DNA of 64,000 nt from Sporosarcina sp. 6E9 (GCF_017921835.1 NZ_JAGEMN010000002.1:124001-188000), one strand, 5' to 3'; positions 1 through 8,696 are shown, numbered from the stretch's first letter. The notes: a model not told the origin generated them from the letters alone. Translations and numbers: made by a program.

Positions 1-21
1 GATGTATCTTTGTTTTCAACT

Positions 22-723
22 TCATTTCGGTTGCTCCTTCAATACATATCCGACGCCACGTACTGTTTGAATTAAGGTACTCTCCCCTTCGATTTCAATT
101 TTCTTCCGGACGTAACGAATATATACATCAACGACATTCGTATCGCCAAAATAGTCATATCCCCAAACAGCATTTAACAACTGTTCACGCGATAACACTT
201 GGTTAGGGTGCCGGAGTAAATGGAGTAGAAGATCATACTCACGCGGTGTTAATTCAATCAGGCGGTCGTTCCTTTTTACTTCGCGGGTTTGTTCATGTAT
301 TGAAAGACCGGCGAATTCATGTAAATATTCATCTTCTACGGATTCAGACTGACTCGTTGGTGAAAATCGAAGCGCCGTACGAATTCTAGCTAGCAGTTCT
401 TCAATTTCAAATGGTTTCGTCACATAATCATTCGCGCCGAGATCAAGCCCAGCCACTTTATCTTCCACATCATCTTTGGCCGTCAATAAAATAACCGGAG
501 TATTCGCTTCCGTTGCTCGAATTCTTTTCAGTACATCGAGTCCGTTCAGACCTGGAAGCATTAAATCGAGTAAAATTAAATTCCAGTGCTGTTCGCGGTA
601 TTTTATTAGTCCATCTGGACCAGTATAGGCAACATCTATTTCATAGCCTTCAAATTCAAGTTCTAATTGCAGCACACGGGCTATACTTTCTTCATCTTCA
701 ATGATGAGAATGCGTTCCTTCAC
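22..723 (-). CDS. OmpR-family response regulator, ArlR-like
   Basis: A 233-aa two-component response regulator. The N-terminal receiver has the acidic pair near residues 9-11, the phospho-acceptor Asp53 (in LLDLMLPG), and the conserved Lys of VTKPF near residue 103. The C-terminal half is a winged-helix DNA-binding domain of the OmpR/PhoB type (LTPREYDLLLHLL, then VYIRYVRKKIE). The start is a GTG at 723, preceded by GGAGGAGA at good spacing. Overall it most resembles the ArlR/YkoG group of Firmicutes regulators. The gene reads toward the window edge, so the partner kinase is expected just beyond coordinate 1 and cannot be seen. The target genes are unknown. Confidence 0.9.
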   Translation of the reverse strand: MKERILIIEDEESIARVLQLELEFEGYEIDVAYTGPDGLIKYREQHWNLILLDLMLPGLNGLDVLKRIRATEANTPVILLTAKDDVEDKVAGLDLGANDYVTKPFEIEELLARIRTALRFSPTSQSESVEDEYLHEFAGLSIHEQTREVKRNDRLIELTPREYDLLLHLLRHPNQVLSREQLLNAVWGYDYFGDTNVVDVYIRYVRKKIEIEGESTLIQTVRGVGYVLKEQPK

Positions 724-918
724 ATCATTCTCCTCCCTTTTCGAATGAATTTTATGGTGTTTTGGTGTTTATTCGCTTGACTTAAGTATATATGATTTAA
801 TACTAATTCTCCGGTTATACCCCGTCAAATGGTTGCGATCTAAAAATGGTCAACCCCTTACTAACCAATTGCCTAACGCTAGACGGATTTCAGCAATATT
901 ATAGATATAAAGAAAAGT

Positions 919-938
919 GTTGCACGAGGGAAACTTTT
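919..938 (+). promoter_or_regulatory. MntR-like operator, copy 1
   Basis: First of three copies of the pattern GTTGCnnnnGGGAAACTT. It overlaps the -35 hexamer of the operon promoter. The GGGAAACTT half resembles the manganese-responsive MntR boxes known upstream of Bacillus mnt genes; that resemblance is from memory of the motif and binding is inferred. Confidence 0.6.
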
Positions 939-948
939 ATTATATACT
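920..948 (+). promoter_or_regulatory. SigA-type promoter of the manganese importer operon
   Basis: A -35 hexamer TTGCAC (920-925) lies 17 bp from a -10 hexamer TATACT (943-948), giving a start of transcription near 955 and a leader of about 135 nt. The -35 element sits inside the first MntR-like box, so repressor binding there would block RNA polymerase. The gap between the ArlR-like gene and this operon (724-1089) holds this promoter and three operator copies; nothing else was recognised. Confidence 0.6.
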
Positions 949-961
949 CTATATTATAGAA

Positions 962-980
962 GTTGCGTTCGGGAAACTTA
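962..980 (+). promoter_or_regulatory. MntR-like operator, copy 2
   Basis: Second copy of GTTGCnnnnGGGAAACTT, 43 bp after the first and just downstream of the predicted transcription start. A repressor here would block initiation or early elongation. Confidence 0.55.
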
Positions 981-1032
981 TCATTAGCATCCCCAACCCT
1001 TTCTTTTTGGAAAGCACGACTTCGCCCAAAAA

Positions 1033-1052
1033 GTTGCCCAGGGGAAACTTTT
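1033..1052 (+). promoter_or_regulatory. MntR-like operator, copy 3
   Basis: Third copy of GTTGCnnnnGGGAAACTT, 71 bp after the second and about 40 bp before the first start codon. It lies in the leader, suggesting a roadblock or cooperative role. Confidence 0.5.
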
Positions 1053-1089
1053 TTATTTTTATATACAAAACAACTAGGAGGTACATTGA

Positions 1090-1830
1090 ATGGTCGATCC
1101 GATAACAGTGAAAAATATAAGTGTTTCATATGACGACAACGAGGTAGTAAAAGACGTTTCCTTTTCGTTTGAACCCGGAAGTTTGATTGGCGTGCTTGGT
1201 CCAAACGGCGCTGGCAAGTCATCACTACTTCAAGCGATGCTTGGATTAATTCCCCGAGATCACGGGGATGTCCGACTTGGAACGCACTCAATAGATAAAA
1301 TGCGCAAGAAAATTGCTTATGTTCCTCAACGTTCGAATATCGATTGGAGTTTTCCAATTATCGTTAGAGATACAGTGTTGCTTGGGACATATCCGAAAGT
1401 CGGTTTGCTTCGACGACCGAAAAAAGCAGATAAAGAGTGGGCGATGGAATGCTTAAAACAGGTGGGCATGGAAGAATTCGCAAAGCGTCAAATCGGCGAG
1501 TTATCGGGTGGCCAACAACAGAGAGTCTTCCTGGCAAGGGCGCTAGCGCAGAAGGCAGATTACTTCTTCCTCGACGAGCCGTTTGTGGGGATTGACGTTT
1601 CAAGCGAAGAAGTCATCATCGATATTTTACGACAATTGAGGAATTCCGGAAAGATTGTCTTCGTCGTGCATCATGATTTATCGAAAGTAAGAAGCTATTT
1701 TGATGAACTTGTCTTGATAAATAAGGAACTTATAGATGCGGGTCCTGTGAACAAAGTATTTCAACGGGACAATATGGCAAAGGCATACCAACGCGAACTC
1801 ATGCTAGATGGTTTGGAGGTTTCAATGTAA
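1090..1830 (+). CDS. mntB: Manganese-type ABC importer, ATP-binding protein
   Basis: A 246-aa ABC ATPase with Walker A GPNGAGKSS (residues 37-45), signature LSGGQQQRV (about 138), Walker B FFLDEP (about 160) and the H-loop His in FVVHHDL. It belongs to the metal (Mn/Zn/Fe chelate) importer group and powers the membrane permease encoded next. AGGAGGT lies 7 nt before the ATG. The stop overlaps the permease start by one base, so the two are translationally coupled. Three MntR-like boxes upstream favour manganese over zinc. Homologues exist as zinc importers, so the metal is inferred from the operators and the binding protein. Confidence 0.88.
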   Translation: MVDPITVKNISVSYDDNEVVKDVSFSFEPGSLIGVLGPNGAGKSSLLQAMLGLIPRDHGDVRLGTHSIDKMRKKIAYVPQRSNIDWSFPIIVRDTVLLGTYPKVGLLRRPKKADKEWAMECLKQVGMEEFAKRQIGELSGGQQQRVFLARALAQKADYFFLDEPFVGIDVSSEEVIIDILRQLRNSGKIVFVVHHDLSKVRSYFDELVLINKELIDAGPVNKVFQRDNMAKAYQRELMLDGLEVSM

Positions 1831-2702
1831 TGGATTTTATACATGATTTAATGACCTACGGCTTTTTGCAAAAAGCTTTTGCCACGTCAATCATGGTGGG
1901 CATCATATGCGGCGTCATCGGTTGCTTCATCGTCTTACGCGGCATGGCCCTAATGGGAGATGCCATTTCGCATGCGGTCCTGCCCGGTGTAGCTATTTCT
2001 TATATGCTTGGCATCAACTTTTTCTACGGCGCTGTTGCGACCGGTGTTTTAACAGCATTCGGTATTGGTGCCATCTCGCAAAATAGCCGCATTAAAAACG
2101 ATGCGGCCATTGGATTGGTATTCTCGGCATTTTTTGCACTGGGGATTATATTGATTACGCGCGCGGGTAGCGCGACCGACTTGACCCAAATTTTATTTGG
2201 AAACGTGTTATCGGTTCGGTCTTCAGATATGTGGTTGACCCTGATTATAGGTGCATTTGTTATTATGGTTGTCGTTTTATTCTTTAAAGAATTGCTCGTC
2301 TCTAGTTTTGATGAGACTATGGCTGCTGCGTACGGTTTGAAAACGCGCTTGATCCACTATACGATTATGTTTTTGCTTACGTTAGTCACGGTGGCTTCGT
2401 TACAGACAGTAGGTGTTATCTTGGTCGTGTCAATGTTGATCACACCTGCCTCTACTGCCTATCTTCTAACGAATAGATTATCGGTCATGGTCGTATTGGC
2501 CGCATTTTTCGGAGCTTTATCTTCTGTCATCGGTCTCTACTTTAGTTTCTTGTACAATTTACCATCGGGGCCAGTAATCGCACTTGCCACAACTTCGATA
2601 TTTTTAGTCGCTTTTTTATTCGCGCCGAAACAAGGTATTGTGTCTAAAAAGATTCGATTGCTAGGAAAACGAAAAGAAGCAACAGTCAAGAATGGAATTT
2701 AA
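1830..2702 (+). CDS. mntC: Manganese-type ABC importer, permease
   Basis: A 290-aa polytopic membrane protein of the ABC-3 metal permease family, with about eight to nine hydrophobic segments and the typical GCFIVLRGMALMGDAISH stretch near residues 30-47. It forms the membrane channel with the ATPase encoded immediately upstream and receives metal from the lipoprotein encoded 29 bp downstream. The ATG is in a TAATG overlap with the preceding gene. In Bacillus subtilis the equivalent system has two permease genes; here only one is present, so the channel is probably a homodimer. Confidence 0.88.
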   Translation: MDFIHDLMTYGFLQKAFATSIMVGIICGVIGCFIVLRGMALMGDAISHAVLPGVAISYMLGINFFYGAVATGVLTAFGIGAISQNSRIKNDAAIGLVFSAFFALGIILITRAGSATDLTQILFGNVLSVRSSDMWLTLIIGAFVIMVVVLFFKELLVSSFDETMAAAYGLKTRLIHYTIMFLLTLVTVASLQTVGVILVVSMLITPASTAYLLTNRLSVMVVLAAFFGALSSVIGLYFSFLYNLPSGPVIALATTSIFLVAFLFAPKQGIVSKKIRLLGKRKEATVKNGI

Positions 2703-2731
2703 CAAAAAATAAAAGGGGTAGGATCAGTCAC

Positions 2732-3679
2732 ATGAAAACTTTAATGAAATTGCTTACGCTCTCTTTCCTTGCTGTATTTACATTAGCAGCATGCGGAAAC
2801 GATGACGGCGGTAATACAGAGACAGAGGCGAATGGAAAGATGAAGGTCGTTACATCCTTCACAATCATCGCCGATATGGCAAGACAAATCGGCGGAGACT
2901 ATGTCGAAGTATATAACCTTGTCCCAAGTGGAACGGACCCTCATGAATATGAGCCGTTACCAAATGATATCAAAGCAGCTACCGACGCGGATATCCTTTT
3001 CTACAACGGATTAAATCTTGAGGGCGGAGAACATGGCTGGTTCATGAAAATGATGCATGCGGTCAATCAAAAAGAGGAAAATATTTATAGTTTAAATGAT
3101 CGGGTAGAACCGCAATATTTGTCCAGTGGTGATGGCGAGGAAGAAGTTAACCCGCATTCATTCATCGACCCGGGTGTTGGTGTCAAGATGGCTGAAGATT
3201 TACGCGATGCGTTGATAGCAAAGCATCCCACAGATAGCGATAAAATAAAAGAACAAGGTGATGCATATGTCCAACGCCTAAAAGATCTTGATAAAGAGTT
3301 TGAAGAACGTATCAATAGTATCCCAGAAGAAAACCGCGTCCTCGTCACTAGTGAACGAGCATTTCAATACATGAATGACCACTACGGTTTAAAAGAAGCA
3401 TTCATTTGGGAAGTTGATACGGAAGAAAATGGGTCTCCGAAACAAATCAAAGATCTTGTGAAATATCTCCATGAACATAATGTACCCATCCTGTTCGTAG
3501 AATCGAATGTCGATACACGACCGATGGAAACCGTTTCTAAGGAAAGTGGTATTCCGATCGCCGATAAACCAATCTATTCTGATGAAATTGGTAACCCAGG
3601 CGACGATATCGATACGTATGTAAAATACTTGGAATACAATATGAAATTGATTCATGAAGAACTTAGCAAAGTTCGCTAA
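2732..3679 (+). CDS. mntA: Manganese-binding lipoprotein of ABC importer
   Basis: A 315-aa cluster A-I (ZnuA/PsaA-type) solute-binding protein. A signal peptide ends in a lipobox with Cys21 (TLAACG), so it is anchored outside the membrane. Likely metal ligands are His in DPHEYEPLP, His in NPHSFIDPG, Glu in TSERAFQY and Asp in YSDEIGNPG, the arrangement of manganese- and zinc-binding members. The His-rich loop typical of many zinc-binding members is absent, which agrees with manganese. GGGGTAGG lies before the ATG. It is the last gene of the operon and is followed by a strong terminator. Confidence 0.88.
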   Translation: MKTLMKLLTLSFLAVFTLAACGNDDGGNTETEANGKMKVVTSFTIIADMARQIGGDYVEVYNLVPSGTDPHEYEPLPNDIKAATDADILFYNGLNLEGGEHGWFMKMMHAVNQKEENIYSLNDRVEPQYLSSGDGEEEVNPHSFIDPGVGVKMAEDLRDALIAKHPTDSDKIKEQGDAYVQRLKDLDKEFEERINSIPEENRVLVTSERAFQYMNDHYGLKEAFIWEVDTEENGSPKQIKDLVKYLHEHNVPILFVESNVDTRPMETVSKESGIPIADKPIYSDEIGNPGDDIDTYVKYLEYNMKLIHEELSKVR

Positions 3680-3689
3680 TTAATACAAA

Positions 3690-3726
3690 ATGACCCGTGC
3701 TTATAAATATGCACGGGTCATTTTTT
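3690..3726. terminator. Bidirectional terminator between mntA and uppP
   Basis: An 11-bp perfect stem, TGACCCGTGC paired with GCACGGGTCA plus a flanking A-T pair, with a 10-nt AT-rich loop. T-runs flank both sides, so it can end the rightward metal-importer operon and the leftward uppP transcript. Confidence 0.85.
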
Positions 3727-4553
3727 CATGTAAATACGATAATCGCCAGAATCGCTGCTAGAATAAGTCTATAAATCGCGAATGGCATGAGTTTCACTTT
3801 CGAAATTAACTTCAAGAAGAAACGAATCGAAATGAGTGCGAACACAAATGCACTCACGAAACCAACAACATAAAAAGATAAATAATCCATCGACATATGT
3901 TCCCAATTCTTTAAGACCGAAACAAGACTTGCCCCTATCATAATTGGAACAGCCATGATGAATGTGAAATCCGCTGCTGTCCTGTGATTCATACCGAACA
4001 AAACACCACCGGAAATTGTCGCACCTGAACGGGAAAACCCTGGCCATAATGATAGACATTGAACGAGACCCACAACAAATGCTTGTCGATAATTAATTTC
4101 ATCTAATGAGTTTACCCACGGCTTTTTAGGTCCGAGTTTGTCAGCTGCAATCATCAATATTGCACCTGCAACAAGTGCATAAATGACCGTTTTAACGCCA
4201 AATAAATTATCATCGATATAGTCTTTAAGCGCAAACCCAATAACAACTGCCGGTAACATCCCAATAATGACATGCATTAAATTGAAACGATTATTCATTT
4301 TCTTACCGTCAATTTTATAAAGTCCGACCAAACTGAATAATCTTTTCCAAAACACAACGACGACTGCCAGTATCGATCCCAACTGAATCACAATTTTAAA
4401 TGTATTCGCAGGATACTTCCCAAGAAATTCTTGAGATTTCAACCACATATCATCGACAATGATCAAGTGCCCCGTTGAAGAAACCGGTGCAAATTCTGTC
4501 ATACCTTCTACAAATCCTAAGATTAATGCCTTTAATAATTCAAAAAAGTCCAT
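3726..4553 (-). CDS. uppP: Undecaprenyl-diphosphate phosphatase
   Basis: A 275-aa integral membrane phosphatase of the UppP/BacA family. It recycles undecaprenyl diphosphate to the monophosphate carrier used in peptidoglycan and teichoic acid synthesis, and its presence is linked with bacitracin tolerance. Both family motifs are visible: the Glu-rich VEGMTEFAPVSSTGH near the N-terminus and PGFSRSGATISGG in the middle. Length is normal for the family. The start lies 7 bp after the stop of the DedA gene, so the two are probably cotranscribed, a sensible pairing because DedA proteins include transporters of undecaprenyl phosphate. Confidence 0.95.
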   Translation of the reverse strand: MDFFELLKALILGFVEGMTEFAPVSSTGHLIIVDDMWLKSQEFLGKYPANTFKIVIQLGSILAVVVVFWKRLFSLVGLYKIDGKKMNNRFNLMHVIIGMLPAVVIGFALKDYIDDNLFGVKTVIYALVAGAILMIAADKLGPKKPWVNSLDEINYRQAFVVGLVQCLSLWPGFSRSGATISGGVLFGMNHRTAADFTFIMAVPIMIGASLVSVLKNWEHMSMDYLSFYVVGFVSAFVFALISIRFFLKLISKVKLMPFAIYRLILAAILAIIVFT

Positions 4554-4560
4554 ATTATAC

Positions 4561-5172
4561 CTAAGCCCTCTTTCTGCGGAAGCGCATATACCATATGATC
4601 GCCGCTATTCCGCTCATTCCGATTAATACATACGCAATGTTCGAATAAATATCCATATAATAAACAATCGATTCCCAATTGTCCCCAACCGCGACACCGA
4701 GTGAAACAAGAATCCCGTTCCATAGTAAACTACCTAGCGTCGTCAATAATATGAATAATGGAAAGTTCATATTGGACATGCCTGCTGGAACTGAAATCAA
4801 GCTTCGGATAAGTGGCACTAAACGGCAAAAAAACACAGTCCATGGGCCATATTTATCAAACCACGCATCTGCCTTATGAATATCTTTCCTGTTCAACCGT
4901 AAAAGATGTCCCCAACGATCAACAAGTTTTTCTAAACGACTAATATCAATGAGCAGACCAATGCTATACAAAATCATTGCCCCAATAACTGATCCAATCG
5001 TCGCGGCAAGGATGACGCCGATTTGTGTCATATCCGACATTGTCGTCATAAAACCACCAAACGTTAAGATCACTTCTGATGGAATTGGTGGAAAAATATT
5101 TTCAAGCATAATTAACAATAATACACCAATATAGCCAAACTCGCTCATAAAATCGGTAATCCAATTTTCCAT
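4561..5172 (-). CDS. DedA-family membrane protein
   Basis: A 203-aa membrane protein of the DedA/SNARE-associated superfamily. Typical features are the N-terminal ENIFPPIPSEVIL element and the FFCRLVPLIRSLISVPAG segment with the conserved Arg residues. Family members have been shown to move lipid carriers such as undecaprenyl phosphate, or to support membrane homeostasis. Cotranscription with uppP fits a role in the lipid-carrier cycle; this is inference from the neighbour. No specific substrate can be read from the sequence. Confidence 0.9.
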   Translation of the reverse strand: MENWITDFMSEFGYIGVLLLIMLENIFPPIPSEVILTFGGFMTTMSDMTQIGVILAATIGSVIGAMILYSIGLLIDISRLEKLVDRWGHLLRLNRKDIHKADAWFDKYGPWTVFFCRLVPLIRSLISVPAGMSNMNFPLFILLTTLGSLLWNGILVSLGVAVGDNWESIVYYMDIYSNIAYVLIGMSGIAAIIWYMRFRRKRA

Positions 5173-5537
5173 GCGTTATCCCCACCGATACCAAGTCTAC
5201 TAAAATTAGTACTGCCGCGCAAATTGAATTTCCATATGAATGGGACGTTAATGAATGAGGTTAGTTCCATAATTTATTAGTAATTTATGCAAGACAAGAA
5301 GTTTTCATGATAGCTATCTTTCGGTTCGATTGCCCCGACAATTCTTTCAACATGTGGATATCCATTTTCCTGCATAGTTATCCACATTGGACGTGGGTAA
5401 CTTGTTGAATATGTGAATAGATTCTGAAAATTACCTTTATAATACGTAACTATGCTTTTTTTTACCCATATTATGCTTTTCTCTTTATTAATATTGTGCA
5501 TAAGATGGTAGTAAAAACAGCCATGCTATTTCATCCA
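5173..5537. other. Intergenic region without a convincing gene
   Basis: About 365 bp between dedA and the acyl-CoA ligase terminator. A 74-codon reading frame on the minus strand (5277-5501) has no ribosome-binding site and no recognisable motif, so it is not called. The dedA-uppP promoter should lie in the part next to 5172, but no clear hexamer pair was identified. Confidence 0.4.
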
Positions 5538-5575
5538 CAAAAACTAAGCCGCCCTTTTTGAAAGGGCGGCTTAGT
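5538..5575 (-). terminator. Terminator of the acyl-CoA ligase gene
   Basis: A perfect 15-bp stem (5543-5557 with 5561-5575, core AAGCCGCCCTTT) with a 3-nt loop. Read on the minus strand it is followed by a T-run, directly after the ligase stop codon. Confidence 0.9.
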
Positions 5576-5576
5576 C

Positions 5577-7199
5577 TTATACTTCCTCTAGCTGTTCGGC
5601 TAGTTTTTCCCGAAGCGCTCTCTTAAGAAATTTTCCTACAGAGGTTTTCGGAATTTCAGTTAAAAACACAATATCGTCCGGAACCCACCATTTTGCAAAT
5701 TGCCCTTCCATATAAGACAATAATTTTTGCTTCATAGCTTCATCAGGCACATGACCCTCATGCAACACTACGCAAGCCAGCGGACGCTCCAACCATTTTT
5801 CATGCGGAACTGCGATTACCGCTGCTTCAAAAACAGTGTCATGAGTCATTAATGCATTTTCAAGATCTACGGATGAAATCCACTCTCCGCCGCTTTTTAT
5901 TAAATCTGCGGTTCTGTCCATCAGTTTTAGATAGCCGTCTTCTGTCATGACTGCAATATCCCCCGTATAAAGCCAACCGTCTTTAAATGCATTCGCCGTT
6001 CGTTCGTCTTTATAATATTCGCTTGCAATCCAAGGACCTTTGATGGTTAATTCACCCATCGTTTTTCCATCCCACGGCACTTCTCCGTTTTCATTGACAA
6101 TGCGAACTTCTAGTCCTGGCATGGTTAACCCTTGGAGTGCTCGAATATTGATTTTCTCATCCATTGAATAGTTTTCCATTTTAGATGTAAATACCGATAA
6201 ACTTACAAGTGGCGAGGTTTCTGTGAGTCCATAGCCGACAACGAATGGAACTTTATGCTTTTCTTCAAATGCACGAATCAGCCCTTTTGGGGATGCTGAC
6301 CCACCGCTTATAATCACACGGAGCGATGAGATATCTCGCGGATTCTTTTCAAGTTCGTTTAAGACCGCCAACCAAATTGTTGGTACCCCCGCAGTTACCG
6401 TTACTTTTTCTCTTTCAATAAGATCGAGAATTAAAGCAGGATTAAATCCAGGTCCCGGCAGAACTTGCGTTGCTCCAAAAAACACGGCAGCGAATGGCAT
6501 TCCCCATGCATTTGCATGGAACATCGGAACAATCGCCAATGTAACGTCACGCTCAGACATACCCATCGCATCCGTTAAACCTAGCGCATAGCTGTGCAAC
6601 ACAAGTCCGCGATGCGTATACACGACGCCTTTTGGATTTCCCGTCGTTGCAGATGTGTAACACATTCCTGCTGGCGTGTTTTCATCAAGATCATCCGGGA
6701 ACTCAAACGTATCGGAAGCCGCTTCAAGTAGGGCTTCATAGGAATGAACATTTTCAAGCGTTGTTTCGGGTATAACTTTACTGTCACCCATGATGACATA
6801 ATGTTTTACCGTTTTTAACATAGGCGCAAGCTGTTGGAGATGTGGAAATAAATTATCGTCGACAAGCAGGATTTCATCCTCTGCATGATTGATGACATAT
6901 GCGATATGTTCTGGCGACAGCCTGATGTTAATCATATGGAGGATCGCACCGGTACCAGGCACTCCGAAATAAGCTTCCAAATGCCGATGATGGTTCCAAC
7001 CAAATGAACCGACTTTTGTACCCTGCTTCATGCCAAGCTTTGTCAGTGCATCGGCAAGCTTTCGCGTTCGTTTTGCAAATTCACGATACGGAATACGGTG
7101 GATCTTATCTTCGCCTGTACGAGAAATAATTAACTTGTCCGGAAAAAATTGTTCTGCCCGTTTAACAAATGACGATAATAATAGCGGTGTTTGCATCAT
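5577..7199 (-). CDS. Medium/long-chain fatty acid-CoA ligase (AMP-binding)
   Basis: A 540-aa acyl-adenylate-forming enzyme that activates a carboxylic acid with ATP and CoA. Motifs in order: the phosphate-binding loop YTSATTGNPKGVVYTHR (about 185), GYGLTETSP (about 330), WLYTGDIAVMTEDGYLKLMDR (hinge region, about 415), and the C-terminal catalytic Lys in PKTSVGKFLKR. It resembles the AlkK-type medium-chain group and Bacillus long-chain ligases. The chosen ATG gives a normal family length; a second ATG follows one codon later. It stands alone with its own terminator. Substrate chain length cannot be decided from sequence. Confidence 0.88.
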   Translation of the reverse strand: MMQTPLLLSSFVKRAEQFFPDKLIISRTGEDKIHRIPYREFAKRTRKLADALTKLGMKQGTKVGSFGWNHHRHLEAYFGVPGTGAILHMINIRLSPEHIAYVINHAEDEILLVDDNLFPHLQQLAPMLKTVKHYVIMGDSKVIPETTLENVHSYEALLEAASDTFEFPDDLDENTPAGMCYTSATTGNPKGVVYTHRGLVLHSYALGLTDAMGMSERDVTLAIVPMFHANAWGMPFAAVFFGATQVLPGPGFNPALILDLIEREKVTVTAGVPTIWLAVLNELEKNPRDISSLRVIISGGSASPKGLIRAFEEKHKVPFVVGYGLTETSPLVSLSVFTSKMENYSMDEKINIRALQGLTMPGLEVRIVNENGEVPWDGKTMGELTIKGPWIASEYYKDERTANAFKDGWLYTGDIAVMTEDGYLKLMDRTADLIKSGGEWISSVDLENALMTHDTVFEAAVIAVPHEKWLERPLACVVLHEGHVPDEAMKQKLLSYMEGQFAKWWVPDDIVFLTEIPKTSVGKFLKRALREKLAEQLEEV

Positions 7200-7523
7200 A
7201 ATGATCCATCTCCCTTTATTAGGTATTAGATTATTAAGTACTTAACGCCTGTCCAACATCGATACCGAATGATTATATGCAATTCTCCCTATATATATGC
7301 GCCAGTCCCCCCTTTTTCTACCAACCAACCCTTACAATTGTCTAAATTAATAGATTCTTTGTCCAATTATAGTTTACACGAATGCGAGGTCAATATCCAT
7401 AGGGGTATAAAGTAAAGCTGAAATAATTCAGCCTTAGGTCTTAGATGGAAATCCGCTTTGCGCCTGTAGGGATAAACACGATTCCATTATAAGATTAAGA
7501 TACAAATAAAGGAGGCGAGGAAA
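7200..7523. promoter_or_regulatory. Divergent intergenic region, ligase / lia operon
   Basis: A 324-bp control region between divergent genes. A 12-bp palindrome TTAAGTACTTAA (7234-7245) lies about 35 bp upstream of the acyl-CoA ligase and may be an operator. On the plus strand a -10-like TATAAG (7488-7493) precedes the LiaI-like gene without a good -35 hexamer, as expected for an activator-dependent promoter such as a LiaR target. No LiaR site could be assigned with confidence. Confidence 0.35.
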
Positions 7524-7880
7524 ATGAAAAAATTCGGACTTGTACTACTTGGCATCATCGCAGGAATTGTCGCGATCGCAAATTTAGGATCATTACTGGC
7601 ATTAGCTTTGTCAGCGCTCATCGCTTATGCAGGATTCCATTACTTCAGAAAAAGCGACTCAACAATCGCAAAGTTATTCTGGGGAGGAGTTCTTCTAATC
7701 GGCTTGATCACAGCAATTTCTAATGTACCAGCTTTTATCGGAATCATCGCGATTATCGGTGTGTTATATGCATGGCGCAAATGGAATAGCGCACCAGTGG
7801 ATAACAACATTATCGAACACGGACCAGTAAGCGACCCGTTCGTTAATTTCGAAAGACAATGGGAAGAAATCACAAAATAA
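7524..7880 (+). CDS. LiaI-like small membrane protein
   Basis: A 118-aa protein with two to three hydrophobic segments covering residues 1-90 and a short charged tail. It is placed directly before a PspA/LiaH gene, as liaI is in Bacillus subtilis, where LiaI is the membrane anchor that recruits the LiaH ring under cell-envelope stress. Sequence similarity to LiaI is weak by eye, so the call rests on size, topology and position. AAAGGAGGCGAGG gives a very strong ribosome-binding site. The next gene starts 16 bp downstream, and the two are probably one operon induced by the LiaR regulator encoded nearby. Confidence 0.7.
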   Translation: MKKFGLVLLGIIAGIVAIANLGSLLALALSALIAYAGFHYFRKSDSTIAKLFWGGVLLIGLITAISNVPAFIGIIAIIGVLYAWRKWNSAPVDNNIIEHGPVSDPFVNFERQWEEITK

Positions 7881-7896
7881 TGAGGAGGTATTTATT

Positions 7897-8535
7897 ATGA
7901 ATTCACTTTGGAATCGATTGAAATACACAGTACAGGCAGATTTACATAATGCCTTTGATAAGAAAGAAAGTAAAAATCCAATTGCTATGCTTAACCAGTA
8001 CATTCGTGAAGCAGAAAAACAAACCAATTCAGTCGGAAAATTGCTTGAACGTCAATTTAAACTAAAAACTGAACTTCAAAAAGAACTTACTGAAGCTGAA
8101 ACAATGGTAGACAAGCGTAGAAACCAACTTAAACTCGCACAATCTGTCGGCGAAGAAGATTTAGTCGCATTCGCGGAACAAGAAGTGAGTACTTACGAAA
8201 AGCGCGCGAATGATCTAACTCAAACCATTATTCATGTGGCTGACGAATTAACAACTTTAGAACGTAAATTTGAAGAAATGAAACATAAAGTTAAAGATAT
8301 GAAAGTACGTCAGTTACAATTAATGGGCAAAGAAAATGTTACACGTGCTCATCACCAAATGGACAAAGTAATTTCTCCAGAGACAGCGGATGAAAAGATA
8401 TCGTCAGTCGCGGAGATGAATCAGTACATCGAAAGCCTTGGGGGCAAAATTGACCGTGATTACGAAACGTCATCAATGGAACGCCGACTCGAATCACTCG
8501 AAACAACTACTGAAAAAAATGTCGAACTTGTGTAA
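7897..8535 (+). CDS. PspA/IM30-family protein (LiaH-like)
   Basis: A 212-aa member of the PspA/IM30/Vipp1 (ESCRT-III related) family. It has an N-terminal amphipathic segment (LWNRLKYTVQADLHNAFD), then long charged coiled-coil helices to about residue 185. Such proteins form membrane-associated oligomers that stabilise a stressed cytoplasmic membrane. The LiaI-like protein upstream is the presumed membrane anchor, and LiaFSR genes downstream the presumed control system. GAGGAGG precedes the ATG. A GC-rich intergenic repeat separates it from liaF, so the downstream genes may be transcribed from their own promoter. Confidence 0.88.
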   Translation: MNSLWNRLKYTVQADLHNAFDKKESKNPIAMLNQYIREAEKQTNSVGKLLERQFKLKTELQKELTEAETMVDKRRNQLKLAQSVGEEDLVAFAEQEVSTYEKRANDLTQTIIHVADELTTLERKFEEMKHKVKDMKVRQLQLMGKENVTRAHHQMDKVISPETADEKISSVAEMNQYIESLGGKIDRDYETSSMERRLESLETTTEKNVELV

Positions 8536-8569
8536 ACTATAAAGTATGAAGAAGTGGCTATTCGTTACC

Positions 8570-8696
8570 GTTGATTTCCGTTCCAGGCGGACGCTTTCCA
8601 CGGGGCGGACGGTGAGCCTCCTCGTCGCAAAGCTCCTGCGGGGTCTCACCTGCTCCGCTTATCCCGCTGGAGTCGCCGCCTTCCACTCCAATCAAC
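8570..8696. repeat. 127-bp GC-rich intergenic repeat element with inverted ends
   Basis: A GC-rich block between the PspA gene and liaF, clearly unlike the AT-rich surroundings. It is bounded by a 7-bp inverted pair, GTTGATT (8570-8576) and AATCAAC (8690-8696). It contains further nested complementary pairs: GGCGG/CCGCC and GGTGAG/CTCACC. The sequence style (TCCAGGCGGACGCTTTCC, GGGGTCTCACCTG) matches, as I remember it, a repeat family scattered in intergenic DNA of many Bacillales. A 66-codon reading frame across it is composition-driven and not a gene. The rest of the gap (8697-8872) shows no gene. Confidence 0.7.

Noticed and set aside
899..1357. 152-codon minus-strand frame over the mnt promoter and start of the ATPase gene
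   Set aside because: It covers operators and the opposite strand of a clear coding region; no ribosome-binding site.
5277..5501. 74-codon reading frame on the minus strand
   Set aside because: No ribosome-binding site, no recognisable domain, isolated in an AT-rich gap. It may be a relic but cannot be supported as a gene.
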